Source: an uncultured Candidatus Saccharibacteria bacterium (GTDB taxonomy: Bacteria > Patescibacteriota > Saccharimonadia > Saccharimonadales > Saccharimonadaceae). From it: a stretch of 64,000 nucleotides of DNA. The notes beneath the pieces are model-generated. The model worked only from the letters and a program-made list of their open reading frames with translations. It made no database searches and was not told the DNA's origin. The number at the start of each line of letters is the position of its first letter. Positions within the stretch are counted from its first letter, which is position 1. The DNA is taken from NCBI GenBank assembly GCA_934725355.1, contig CAKVAO010000003.1:1-64000 (forward strand). The letters run 5' to 3'. This document shows positions 8,460-16,466 of the stretch, in pieces. The translations under genes and the position numbers were made by a program.

Positions 8460-8465
8460 ATTCTA
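8460..8465 (-). promoter_or_regulatory. -10 box of the corA-like gene
   Basis: TAGAAT read leftwards, nine bases from the start codon; no recognisable -35. Confidence 0.45.
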
Positions 8466-8519
8466 GCATAATCGCAATGAAATACCGCAAATTCGTAGTA
8501 TAAAACAGATTGCACTATA

Positions 8520-10253
8520 TTACGCCAACAAATTTTGAGTGTTTAATAATTCAATAAACTTGTTAACTATTCTGTTGTTTCTCTCAATTATCTCCGACTC
8601 GCCAAAGTCATCCAGCTTAACTAAATCAGCGATTTCAGCGATACGACTTGGGCGTATATCTTTACCACGTCGCATTTCACCCATATAGAATTTCTTCTTA
8701 TCTTTAAATCGATAGTCAGAGGCCTTTATATTGATGGACTTTTCTAGCAATATCTTGTTGCCCAATTTATCAATAATCTTATTATCTGATAGACCGTGCT
8801 CAATTTGCTGCCGCTTTCGCGGATAGATATGCTCGATATCAAATTTTTCTGTTAAAGATGGTACAACTTGATCATCGAGAGTAAACGCATACCAAGTTAG
8901 CATTGATCGTGTAATCGCCCGCTGATTTGTAAACTCAAAGTTATCGATAATTGATTTGATCTGCTCGGCATTAAACTTATACTCATTAAAATTATTGAAC
9001 TTGCCATTTACTATGTTGACCATTTCGGCGTAGACCGGCGTCCTTAGTGCATTGACACCAGGTCGTTGCAATGCGTATCCCCAGACAAAAGCTGTCGTCT
9101 GTCTTAAAAAGTCATACAGAGATGAGTTGTCTAGTTTGTTATCATTGTCCTTGTTAGCCAGAAAATAAACTGACAACAAGTACTCCCACATGCCATTAGG
9201 GGCATCGTTCAGAATATATAGCTGTTTTATTACTTCCGGTGTAAATCGCGTGGAGTTCTGGTTAGCTACATCACTCCAGAATTCTACAAGCAATTTTAGA
9301 TTCAGAACCGTGGTTTCATTGTGAAGATAAGCAAATTTATTCTTAGCATAGAAGCGCCTCAATGATTCAGTGGTGGTCGATTTGTTACCCTCCTTAGCGC
9401 GTAAATAATACATATACCTTGCAAAAAGGTCATCCATTGGCGTGCCTGTAGACGGCTTAAATATATCATTCGCCATAGATTCTAACTGCTTCCACTGTTC
9501 TATAAAACTATCTTTCTCACCTCGATCACCATAAAATTTGTAAAATTGCGCCTTAAATATATCGGCATCTGACAATGGTAGTCCGCGATCATTTAGCGTT
9601 GAGAATATGCGCAATGCCGTATCCTGAGATTCCGCCTCTATCGGTAGTAGTATACAATTGTTCAAGATACGCTGCGGCAAGTAAACAAAACTCATCGGAT
9701 TAACATCCTTAAATCTATCTACTTTAGAGATAAAGAATCGATAATTCTGTGCGTACTGGCTACGACTAGAGCGATCCACCATGCCAGTTTTTAATATACG
9801 TAAGAATTCTTCTTTATCCTTATCGGTGGCAACTTCTGAGTTTATTTTCAGCTCTTCAGCCTTAATATTATCAAATTCATCCGTCTTCCAGATACATTGT
9901 TCTATGTACGCTTTAGTCTTACGCGAGTTTGCATCTTGGGCAACTTGAAATGCGTTGTAAAACGCCCTGAACATCAACAGCAATGTAGTCAACCTCTGTT
10001 GGCCATCAATAATTTCTAGCTGCCCTTGATCATTTTTAAAAGTAACTATGGATCCTAAAAAGTATTCCTCATTGTCATTAAATGCATCTTTATCTTCGTT
10101 AGGCAATGCGAAATTATAGATATCGTCCCAAAGTGTTTGACACTGCTCTTCCGTCCAAGCGTATGGGCGCTGATAATCAGGTATTAGAAAGCTATTCTTA
10201 CGATTTCCTAGTAGCTCGCGAACTGTTTGCTGGTCAACATTTAATTTAGACAC
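8520..10253 (-). CDS. GmrSD-like DUF262/DUF1524 nuclease
   Basis: 577 aa with the architecture of fused GmrS-GmrD type IV restriction enzymes. The N-terminal DUF262 (ParB/Srx-like NTPase) motifs are IPDYQRP at 24-30, YFLGSIV at 64-70 and IIDGQQRLTTL at 81-91. The C-terminal DUF1524 HNH nuclease has FDIEHIYPR (His 475) followed by LGNKILLEKSINIKASD. Such proteins cleave modified phage DNA in an NTP-dependent way. No methylase or other defence gene is adjacent, so it would act alone. The GTG start is supported by GGGAGG eight bases upstream. A predicted 38-aa ORF overlaps the start by 13 bases. A defence role is inference from the family. Confidence 0.85.
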   Translation of the reverse strand: MSKLNVDQQTVRELLGNRKNSFLIPDYQRPYAWTEEQCQTLWDDIYNFALPNEDKDAFNDNEEYFLGSIVTFKNDQGQLEIIDGQQRLTTLLLMFRAFYNAFQVAQDANSRKTKAYIEQCIWKTDEFDNIKAEELKINSEVATDKDKEEFLRILKTGMVDRSSRSQYAQNYRFFISKVDRFKDVNPMSFVYLPQRILNNCILLPIEAESQDTALRIFSTLNDRGLPLSDADIFKAQFYKFYGDRGEKDSFIEQWKQLESMANDIFKPSTGTPMDDLFARYMYYLRAKEGNKSTTTESLRRFYAKNKFAYLHNETTVLNLKLLVEFWSDVANQNSTRFTPEVIKQLYILNDAPNGMWEYLLSVYFLANKDNDNKLDNSSLYDFLRQTTAFVWGYALQRPGVNALRTPVYAEMVNIVNGKFNNFNEYKFNAEQIKSIIDNFEFTNQRAITRSMLTWYAFTLDDQVVPSLTEKFDIEHIYPRKRQQIEHGLSDNKIIDKLGNKILLEKSINIKASDYRFKDKKKFYMGEMRRGKDIRPSRIAEIADLVKLDDFGESEIIERNNRIVNKFIELLNTQNLLA

Positions 10254-10357
10254 TTCATCCTCCCGTTTTTATAAACCTGCTTGCGTACCTTCTTCAAACC
10301 ACTCCTAAGCGACATATGCTGACCGCAACAGCCCATAAGCCACCAAACAATAGACAT
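10241..10357 (-). CDS. Possible 38-aa ORF overlapping the GmrSD-like gene
   Basis: MSIVWWLMGCCGQHMSLRSG then a strongly basic tail. It begins after GGAGTGAG and ends 13 bases inside the downstream gene, so the two could be translationally coupled. A seven-codon ORF (ATG GCG GCG...) ends at its start. The Trp-Trp and Cys-Cys pairs followed by Lys/Arg residues would suit a small membrane peptide. It is short enough to be chance; no family is recognised. Confidence 0.3.
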   Translation of the reverse strand: MSIVWWLMGCCGQHMSLRSGLKKVRKQVYKNGRMKCLN

Positions 10358-10407
10358 CTCACTCCATATCATCCGCCGCCATTACAATAACTCTCCGACT
10401 GATTTGA

Positions 10408-11220
10408 CTATTTCTCTGCTTTTTCTAGCGCCTCATCAATCGCCTTCTTCATATTGTCGTAAGTTACCGAATCTATCTTCTTGCCGTTAACAATCCATGT
10501 TGGTGTACCATTAACGCCCGACTTTTCGCCAATTGCCTTGTCACGATCAATTTTTGCCTGAATACCATTGTCATCAGCATTTAAAATAGTCTCATTAAAC
10601 TTGTCAACGTTGATATTGGATTTCTTAGCATAGTCGTTGAGTGTCGATTTGCGAGTATCGATTGCGACCGCCTGACTGACCCACATATCGTTTTGGAACA
10701 GTAATTTATACATCTTCCAGAAGGCATCGTTACCGCCAACCTTGTACGCTGCCTCGCCTGCTGTAATAGTTGTCTGCGAGTTGGGGTAGCTTAAACTAAA
10801 GTCACGATAAATAAAATGCACCCGATCCTTGTACTCATCTTGAATTTTCTCAGCGTAGCTATGGATCTGCTGACAGTGCACACAGGCAAAGTCTTCGTAT
10901 TCAATTACAGTAACCTTACTATTTGATTCACCCAGAGTATGGTCAGGGATAATCTTCGATTTCTCATCATTCGAGATATCCTTACTGGTGACCGATTTAA
11001 TAGCGCTCGCAACATCGTCGCTAGTAATAGCCTTGCTGACATCCAGCTTATTCACGTAGTCCGATACTTTCAAGATTGACTCTGTACCATCTTTGTTTTT
11101 TACCTTAAACTCGCCATCCGCCAAAGTATTGGAATTCTTGTACAACATCAACCCACCAATTGCCGCAACAATCAGCACGCCTATAACAATCCATAACGAA
11201 TAATTCTTCTCGTTCTTCAA
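10408..11220 (-). CDS. Membrane-anchored DsbA-like thiol oxidoreductase
   Basis: 270 aa: one N-terminal membrane helix (about 9-27), a linker of about 70 residues, then a DsbA-type thioredoxin domain. The active site CVHC is at 113-116 in EYEDFACVHC, and the cis-proline segment GTPTWIVNG is near the end. The domain faces outside and would form disulfides in exported proteins such as the Cys-containing nuclease at 6756. The start is TTG, chosen because GAGGAGG lies seven bases upstream. It diverges from the CBS gene with back-to-back extended -10 promoters. Confidence 0.85.
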   Translation of the reverse strand: MKNEKNYSLWIVIGVLIVAAIGGLMLYKNSNTLADGEFKVKNKDGTESILKVSDYVNKLDVSKAITSDDVASAIKSVTSKDISNDEKSKIIPDHTLGESNSKVTVIEYEDFACVHCQQIHSYAEKIQDEYKDRVHFIYRDFSLSYPNSQTTITAGEAAYKVGGNDAFWKMYKLLFQNDMWVSQAVAIDTRKSTLNDYAKKSNINVDKFNETILNADDNGIQAKIDRDKAIGEKSGVNGTPTWIVNGKKIDSVTYDNMKKAIDEALEKAEK

Positions 11221-11245
11221 AACATCCTCCTCTAAACTGCTGTTT

Positions 11246-11263
11246 ATTATATCATGCTATAAT
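11246..11263. promoter_or_regulatory. Back-to-back extended -10 promoters
   Basis: TATAAT on the minus strand (11246-11251) and TATAAT on the plus strand (11258-11263) are separated by six bases, each preceded by TGN. They drive the DsbA-like gene leftwards and the CBS gene rightwards. ATG 11270 follows the plus box after six bases, so that mRNA should be leaderless. Two polymerases cannot occupy both at once. Confidence 0.65.
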
Positions 11264-11269
11264 TTAAAC

Positions 11270-12133
11270 ATGAACATCATCGGAATAATCTTTTTAACTT
11301 TTCTAATAACCATTATTGCCAGTATTGATTTTAAATCCGAATTATCAGAATTTGAAATAACACGTCTGGGCGAGTCAAGTCGCAAATATAAAAACGTTGC
11401 AAAATTCATCCAAATCTACCCGACATTTAAGCTATTTACTAGTTTCGTATCAACCCTATCATTAATTTTGTTAGCAGGACTATCTGCACGCCAATTTGGT
11501 TTGTGGAGTGGCTTGTTTATTGCACTAGCACTGCAAACACTGGGTATGTTACTAGGCAACAAGCTAGCCGCGCTAACAACCAGCTTAATCGCTAATCACG
11601 CCAATTTCTTAAATAAATATTTCAGCTGGACGCAAGTACTGACACCATTATTATCCACTGAACCAAAACGAGTTGTCGGCTCGGAAACTGAGCTAATTGA
11701 GTTAATCAAAGACAGTAAAATCAAACAAGAGCAAAAAGACGAATTACTACACGCCATTGAGCACAACAAGTTAAATATAGGTCAGGTCGCCACAAAATGG
11801 CAAAATATTGTTAAACTATCTGCCAAAGATAAATTAACCCCCAAGTTAATTGATGAACTATTTAAGAGCGACCAGAAGGTTTTCCCGGTGGTACGCGACA
11901 ATGATGACGTTGCTGGTATGGTGTTTATTGACGATATATCAGTAATCGACCAGAACGAGAAAAAGATCGCCGACTACATCCGCAATGACGTAGCCGAGAT
12001 TGACTATACAGCTAAAATAGATCAGGCTCTGTCTATAATGGCTAAGAACGATTTAACGTTGCTAATTGTTCGTCGCAATAAAAAACTCTATGGCACCGTC
12101 AGTCTAGGCGACATCATAAAAACGGTAGTGTAA
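11270..12133 (+). CDS. Membrane protein with CBS-domain pair (CNNM/TlyC-like, divergent)
   Basis: 287 aa. An N-terminal hydrophobic helix, two central hydrophobic segments (about 62-100) and a soluble C-terminal half. The C-terminal half resembles a CBS pair: FPVVRDNDDVAGMVFIDDI and LLIVRRNKKLYGTVSLGDII have the typical ending of each CBS repeat. This order resembles CNNM/HlyC-CorC transporters, but the DUF21 domain is reduced, so I call it only a CBS membrane protein. CBS pairs commonly bind adenine nucleotides. Predicted leaderless from TATAAT at 11258. Confidence 0.6.
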   Translation: MNIIGIIFLTFLITIIASIDFKSELSEFEITRLGESSRKYKNVAKFIQIYPTFKLFTSFVSTLSLILLAGLSARQFGLWSGLFIALALQTLGMLLGNKLAALTTSLIANHANFLNKYFSWTQVLTPLLSTEPKRVVGSETELIELIKDSKIKQEQKDELLHAIEHNKLNIGQVATKWQNIVKLSAKDKLTPKLIDELFKSDQKVFPVVRDNDDVAGMVFIDDISVIDQNEKKIADYIRNDVAEIDYTAKIDQALSIMAKNDLTLLIVRRNKKLYGTVSLGDIIKTVV

Positions 12134-12185
12134 CAGGGCGCACCGCATAGCGCCCAGAGGTTAACAAAAATTTAGCGCAAAGCAC

Positions 12186-12215
12186 TTGACGCATTGTGCT
12201 TATGTTTGATATATT
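12186..12215 (+). promoter_or_regulatory. Promoter of the structured RNA / SGNH gene
   Basis: TTGACG (12186-12191), an 18-base spacer, TATATT (12210-12215). The predicted start near 12222 coincides with the first base of the closing helix of the RNA downstream. Confidence 0.7.
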
Positions 12216-12221
12216 GAGAAT

Positions 12222-12371
12222 GTTCAAAGTTTCAAACCAACTGTTTTATGATAGTTAGTTGTACAAGCAATAGAATTGGGCATCACAGCTCCAATACTTT
12301 GCTTGTGGAATTCCATAAGATTGTTGGTTTTAGGACTTTGAACACCCTGCCATGGTGTCCATTTTTGTTTT
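12222..12371 (+). ncRNA. Structured RNA, 6S-like or riboswitch-like
   Basis: A closing stem pairs 12222-12230 with 12335-12343 (9 bp). After a 3x4 internal loop, 12234-12241 pairs with 12323-12330 (8 bp). Then comes a large asymmetric bubble, whose 3' side holds the palindrome GGAATTCC. An apical arm pairs 12263-12270 with 12299-12306 (8 bp) and 12275-12279 with 12291-12295 (5 bp). After the closing stem, ACACC/GGTGT (12342-12346, 12354-12358) precedes TTTTTGTTTT (12362-12371), a weak terminator that shares two bases with the closing stem. Closing stem, bubble and apical arm, starting at the promoter, recall 6S RNA; the position ahead of a gene also allows a riboswitch. No known family could be confirmed. 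Confidence 0.6.
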
Positions 12372-12416
12372 ATGGCTACTGCAGTCAAAAATATCATTTA
12401 AATAAAAGGAGACAAA

Positions 12417-13538
12417 ATGAAAATAGCTAGTTCTCGTAGTAGCTATAGAAATCGCCTGCAACGGGCATTACAGAAATTTGGCATTATTGGTGCCGTATCC
12501 GCCGTTACATTCGGCATCGCCGCACCTGTCATTAACCAAGTGTATGCCACGCAGAACGACGACACGACAACGTCATCCGTGCCATACAATGGCAAAATCG
12601 CCTTTATCGGCGACTCGCTAACAGCGGGAGTTATACAAGACGGCAGCGGGCGTACCCACAAACCGTCCAATGCAACAATCAGTGAGCTAGGAGGTGGCTA
12701 CGCCGCATACAACTATACTGCAGGTGGTGAAACGTTAAGAAAGTGGATGGATGTTGACGATACAGAGACCGCCAATCGCATTCAAAAAACTAAGGACAAT
12801 AATGTTAAAGTCGCCAGTATTATGCTCGGCACCAACGATGCCTGGAGTAGCGACAATGTCGACACTATGCTCGCCAACATGAACCGCGTCATTGACCTAC
12901 TTAAGCAAAACGGCGTCGAGAAGTTCATTTTAAACGAAATGCCATTTGCAACTTCACATAATCCATTAAAGGTACAACAGTACAATAGCGGTCTATTAAC
13001 CTTGGTTGACGGCAAATCGGTCTTCATGGGCGATACCTCAATCTATACTTACACCAAGGAGCATCAGGACAGCGTATTTAGCGATGGCGGTACACATCTA
13101 AATGATGCCACCTACGACTACCTTGGTAAACTATGGGCAAACGCCTATCGCCGCATCATGCTCAACCCACAGACAACAACGCAGTCGGTAGCGTCGACCG
13201 ATGACAGTGTCGTCTATACCATCGGCAAGGACAACGGCTGGTTTGCGCCAGCCACCAACCACTACGCTAATGTGCTAATTGACAATCAGGTCGTTACCAC
13301 CGATAACTATACCGTAACCGGCGACAGCACCAAGACTGAGATTACATTGGCGCCGGCATATGTCAAGTCGCTCATCAAGGGTAACCACTCAATTGAGGTC
13401 CGCTATAACGACGGCGTATCATTCACCAATGCCTTCACACTGACCGAGGAGGATAATGGTGGTACCGACAACAACCAGAACTCGGTTGTACCCGATAGGG
13501 ACAATACCGCCATTACCGCGCCAAACACCGGTGCATAG
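12417..13538 (+). CDS. Secreted SGNH/GDSL hydrolase with C-terminal APNTG tag
   Basis: 373 aa. A basic N-terminus and hydrophobic segment (about 20-44, ending VYATQ) form an export signal. The GDSL block IAFIGDSLTAG places the nucleophile Ser at 67; MLGTNDAW is block III, and FSDGGTHLND holds the catalytic Asp/His, with the spacing D-x-x-x-H. A beta-rich region of about 100 residues follows, then an Asn/Asp-rich linker and the terminal ITAPNTGA. The same ending occurs in the protein at 23112. The start has a clear AGGAG. The substrate, perhaps cell-wall or host glycans or lipids, is unknown. A structured leader precedes it. Confidence 0.85.
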   Translation: MKIASSRSSYRNRLQRALQKFGIIGAVSAVTFGIAAPVINQVYATQNDDTTTSSVPYNGKIAFIGDSLTAGVIQDGSGRTHKPSNATISELGGGYAAYNYTAGGETLRKWMDVDDTETANRIQKTKDNNVKVASIMLGTNDAWSSDNVDTMLANMNRVIDLLKQNGVEKFILNEMPFATSHNPLKVQQYNSGLLTLVDGKSVFMGDTSIYTYTKEHQDSVFSDGGTHLNDATYDYLGKLWANAYRRIMLNPQTTTQSVASTDDSVVYTIGKDNGWFAPATNHYANVLIDNQVVTTDNYTVTGDSTKTEITLAPAYVKSLIKGNHSIEVRYNDGVSFTNAFTLTEEDNGGTDNNQNSVVPDRDNTAITAPNTGA

Positions 13539-13651
13539 ATAAACGCCAAAAGCTAGTATGCACGCATTACAACGTTGCCTACACTCCGCCAAGTTGCACA
13601 GGTAGCCTCAAGGCTAGTGCGCGCAACAATCCAAAAACAAACCCGTCACCG

Positions 13652-13686
13652 CTTCCCCTGCCTAGACCGCAGGGGAAGTCTTTTGT
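13652..13686 (+). terminator. Terminator of the SGNH gene
   Basis: 10-bp perfect stem CTTCCCCTGC/GCAGGGGAAG (13652-13661, 13669-13678) followed by TCTTTTGT. The 113 bases before it contain no recognisable gene. Confidence 0.8.
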
Positions 13687-13733
13687 GTGCCAATTAGAGC
13701 TTCACCCCGCAGACAGTAAAAACACTAACGTGA

Positions 13734-13739
13734 TATAAT
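13734..13739 (+). promoter_or_regulatory. -10 box of the toxin-antitoxin operon
   Basis: TATAAT preceded by TGA (extended -10), six bases before ATG 13746; predicts a leaderless mRNA. Confidence 0.6.
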
Positions 13740-13745
13740 AGAATT

Positions 13746-13955
13746 ATGAGAAAGTCAGACGATCAAAACAGTTCGCTCAATATTCCGGCAAGTATACACG
13801 CTACTATCAGTCGTATACTCGATGAGGAGGACGCTTATATCGAGTCACACCCAAATGAGCAGCTAATCGACCTAGCTACTGGCATTGCAAAGATAAAGAA
13901 AAATCTACATGGTGGCTCAAAAATACAGCGTAAAGCTCTCGCCACGGTTCGTTGA
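13746..13955 (+). CDS. Putative antitoxin of a type II toxin-antitoxin pair
   Basis: 69 aa, acidic in the first half and basic at the C-terminus. It is not recognisable by itself; the call rests on size, position and the 47-base overlap with the toxin gene. Antitoxins in this position bind the toxin and repress the shared promoter. No clear DNA-binding motif is visible. Confidence 0.55.
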   Translation: MRKSDDQNSSLNIPASIHATISRILDEEDAYIESHPNEQLIDLATGIAKIKKNLHGGSKIQRKALATVR

Positions 13956-14232
13956 TGAGCTTAATCAAATTGCACAAGTCATTGCCAGCGATTTTGGCGA
14001 CCCAATAGCTGCTGAGAAGTTTGTTGACGACGCTAGTGTAGCAATTGAGCATAGGTCTTATACTGCCGCATCATTTCCTATATACACTCCGCAGAAGGAA
14101 CGCAGATTTCCATATCGCTATATCGTATTCCGCAAGAAATGGTTAATCTTTTATCGCGTGGTCGACAGCACCATGGAGGTCCGTCGCATTATCTATGGTT
14201 ATCGCAATATTTGGTCGATAATGTCCGAGTAG
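13909..14232 (+). CDS. RelE/ParE-superfamily toxin
   Basis: 107 aa with the RelE/ParE pattern: an N-terminal helical part (SPRFVDELNQIAQVI), a helix AAEKFVDDASVAI, then beta strands YRYIVFRKKWLIFYRVVD and the ending VRRIIYGYRNIWSIM. RelE members cut mRNA on ribosomes and ParE members poison gyrase; the subtype cannot be decided here. It starts inside the antitoxin gene, so translation is probably coupled. No invading element flanks the pair. Confidence 0.75.
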   Translation: MVAQKYSVKLSPRFVDELNQIAQVIASDFGDPIAAEKFVDDASVAIEHRSYTAASFPIYTPQKERRFPYRYIVFRKKWLIFYRVVDSTMEVRRIIYGYRNIWSIMSE

Positions 14233-14282
14233 CTATTCTGTGGTAAAATAGGGGTAAGTTTTAGAGAAAGGATATTTTAAGG

Positions 14283-16097
14283 ATGGAAAGAACGCTTGCA
14301 ATTCAGAGTGTCGACATGATCGGCAAACAAGTAAATGTAATGGGGTGGGTTAATACTCGTCGCGACCACGGTGGCGTAATTTTTGTTGACCTACGTGACC
14401 ATACCGGTTTGGTGCAGTTGGTTTTCAACCCTGATAACGCCGCAATGTTCAAAGACGCAGAATCTCTACGCGATGAGTTCTGTATCAGTGCTACCGGCTT
14501 AGTTCGCAATCGCGGTGAAGGTCTAGAGAACCCACACATCCCAACTGGCAAAGTTGAAATTTTAGCAGAAAGTCTAGAGATCCTTAATAAATCTGAACCA
14601 TTGCCCGTTAATACTAAAGACGAGGGTCAGCAATCTAGCGAGGAACAGCGCCTACGTTATCGCTTCCTCGATCTGCGTCGTCCGTCCATGCAGCACATGA
14701 TTAGCGAGCGCGACCGTTTTTATCGCGTTATTCGTCACTATATGGAAGATCACGAGTTCACAGAAGTCGCAACGCCAATCCTCGCTAACTCCAGCCCAGA
14801 AGGCGCACGCGACTTTCTAATTCCATCGCGTCTACGTCCAGGCAAATTCTACGCCCTGCCACAGGCACCACAGCAGTTTAAGCAACTACTAATGGTTGGT
14901 GGCGTGCCAAAGTACTATCAAATCGCTGCCTGTTTCCGTGACGAAGACCCGCGCGCCGACCGCCTATACGGTGAATTTTATCAGCTAGATATGGAAATGA
15001 GTTTTGTTGACAGCGGTGAAACCGTACGTCAGGAAATCGAGCCATTGATTATCGATCTAGCAAAGAACTTTAGAGACAAAAAGTTAGTCAATACTTATCG
15101 CGACGACACAACTGATTATAGCCAGTACCTCGATCAGATTCCGCGCATTCCATACACTATTTCGATGGAGAAGTACGGCACCGACAAACCTGATCTACGC
15201 TATGATATGCCACTAGTTGAATTGACCGACGCACTGCAGAACACTGAATTTGGTGTGTTTGCTAAAGCAGATTGCGTCAAGGCAGTTTGCGTCAAGAATG
15301 GCGCCACTATGCCACGTAGCCAAATCGACACCTTCACAGAACTAGCCCGCAAGGAGGGTGCTGGTGGTCTAGCCTATCTAACGTATAAAAATAACGAAAT
15401 TAAGAGCCCAATCGCCAAGTTCTTAAGCAAAGAAGAGCTAGATACAATAACTGAGCGCACTGGCGCAACCGATGGCGACATTGTTTTCTTTGGCGCCGAC
15501 AAGCGCCCTCTGGTCAATAAAGTATTGGGTAAGTTGCGTATAGCTTTCGCTGACTATCAAGGACTTAAGCATGATGACGAAATTGCTCTATGTTGGATTA
15601 CCGATTTTCCATTTTATGAGTACGATGATGCGAATAAGCGTGTTGACTTTGGACACAACCCATTTTCGATGCCACGCGGTGGCTTAAAGGCGTTAGAAAA
15701 TGCTAAGACCGATGCCGACAAGCTAGCCATCGTTGCTGATCAGTACGATATGGTAATGAACGGCTATGAGATCTGTTCTGGCGCCGTCCGCAATCATAAT
15801 CCAGAGATTATGTACAAAGTCTTTGGCTTATTAGGTTACGGCAATGACTATGTTGATCGTAAGTTCGGCGCCATGCTAAACGCCTTCCGCTTTGGTGCAC
15901 CGCCGCACGCTGGTTGTGCTTTTGGCATTGACCGTATCTTTATGATAATGGAGAATACCGACAATATCCGCGATATTGTTGCCTTCCCTAAGAACGGTTC
16001 AGGTATGGATTTGATGATGAATAGTCCATCTGAAGTCTTCGACAGTCAGCTAAAAGAGCTACATGTTCAGATTAAAAATACTATCAATACCGACTAG
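14283..16097 (+). CDS. aspS: Aspartyl-tRNA synthetase
   Basis: 604 aa, the bacterial form with a GAD insertion domain. The N-terminal anticodon-binding OB fold includes GWVNTRRDHGGVIFVDLRD. Class II motif 2 is FRDEDPRADRLYGEFYQLD, and motif 3 is FGAPPHAGCAFGIDRIFM near the end. It charges tRNA-Asp, and in bacteria with GatCAB it can be non-discriminating and also charge tRNA-Asn; sequence alone does not settle that. The start ATG 14283 has GAAAGGA 12 bases upstream and AAGG directly before it. A terminator follows at 16120. Confidence 0.95.
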   Translation: MERTLAIQSVDMIGKQVNVMGWVNTRRDHGGVIFVDLRDHTGLVQLVFNPDNAAMFKDAESLRDEFCISATGLVRNRGEGLENPHIPTGKVEILAESLEILNKSEPLPVNTKDEGQQSSEEQRLRYRFLDLRRPSMQHMISERDRFYRVIRHYMEDHEFTEVATPILANSSPEGARDFLIPSRLRPGKFYALPQAPQQFKQLLMVGGVPKYYQIAACFRDEDPRADRLYGEFYQLDMEMSFVDSGETVRQEIEPLIIDLAKNFRDKKLVNTYRDDTTDYSQYLDQIPRIPYTISMEKYGTDKPDLRYDMPLVELTDALQNTEFGVFAKADCVKAVCVKNGATMPRSQIDTFTELARKEGAGGLAYLTYKNNEIKSPIAKFLSKEELDTITERTGATDGDIVFFGADKRPLVNKVLGKLRIAFADYQGLKHDDEIALCWITDFPFYEYDDANKRVDFGHNPFSMPRGGLKALENAKTDADKLAIVADQYDMVMNGYEICSGAVRNHNPEIMYKVFGLLGYGNDYVDRKFGAMLNAFRFGAPPHAGCAFGIDRIFMIMENTDNIRDIVAFPKNGSGMDLMMNSPSEVFDSQLKELHVQIKNTINTD

Positions 16098-16119
16098 TCT
16101 AGACCTACATACATAAACC

Positions 16120-16152
16120 AAATAAGCCACGCATTACGCGCGGCTTATTTAA
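16120..16152. terminator. Bidirectional terminator after aspS
   Basis: Stem AAATAAGCC...GGCTTATTT (16120-16132 with 16138-16150), flanked by A/T on both sides. It serves aspS and the leftward small membrane gene. Confidence 0.7.
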
Positions 16153-16166
16153 TTAGCTAACCCATA

Positions 16167-16400
16167 TCAAACAGCTGCGTACACAGCAACAGCAAGCAGT
16201 ACTACGCATAAGATAGCCAGCACAAACTTAGCCAATCTTACAAATGTATTGCGCCGCTTCTCTCTGGCTACATCATGCTGTAAGTTGTCGAGGTCGGCTA
16301 TTAATCTATTTAACTCTGGATTGTCGTCATCGTTTAGTGACGCTAATTTGTGTCTAAGGCTATTGATATTGCCTAATAATTCATCATCGCTACCCAGCAT
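16167..16400 (-). CDS. Small tail-anchored membrane protein
   Basis: 77 aa. The first 50 residues are charged and helical, probably coiled coil (SLRHKLASLNDDDNPELNRL). Residues about 55-77 are one hydrophobic helix at the extreme C-terminus, so the protein should be tail-anchored with its N-terminus in the cytoplasm. A TATAAT box at 16407-16412 lies six bases before the ATG, predicting a leaderless mRNA. No family is recognised. Confidence 0.6.
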   Translation of the reverse strand: MLGSDDELLGNINSLRHKLASLNDDDNPELNRLIADLDNLQHDVAREKRRNTFVRLAKFVLAILCVVLLAVAVYAAV

Positions 16401-16466
16401 TTACTTATTATAGCACTAACGCTTAAGTTTTTTGTCAGTATAATTGTATATTTTGCGCGCAACTTT

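Noticed and set aside
12248..12430. 60-aa ORF on the plus strand overlapping the structured RNA
   Set aside because: It has no ribosome binding site, lies on paired RNA strands and runs into the SGNH gene's start in another frame; the RNA explains the region better.
13539..13651. Possible small RNA between the SGNH stop and its terminator
   Set aside because: Only a 5-bp TAGCC/GGCTA hairpin and no promoter; read as 3' untranslated sequence.
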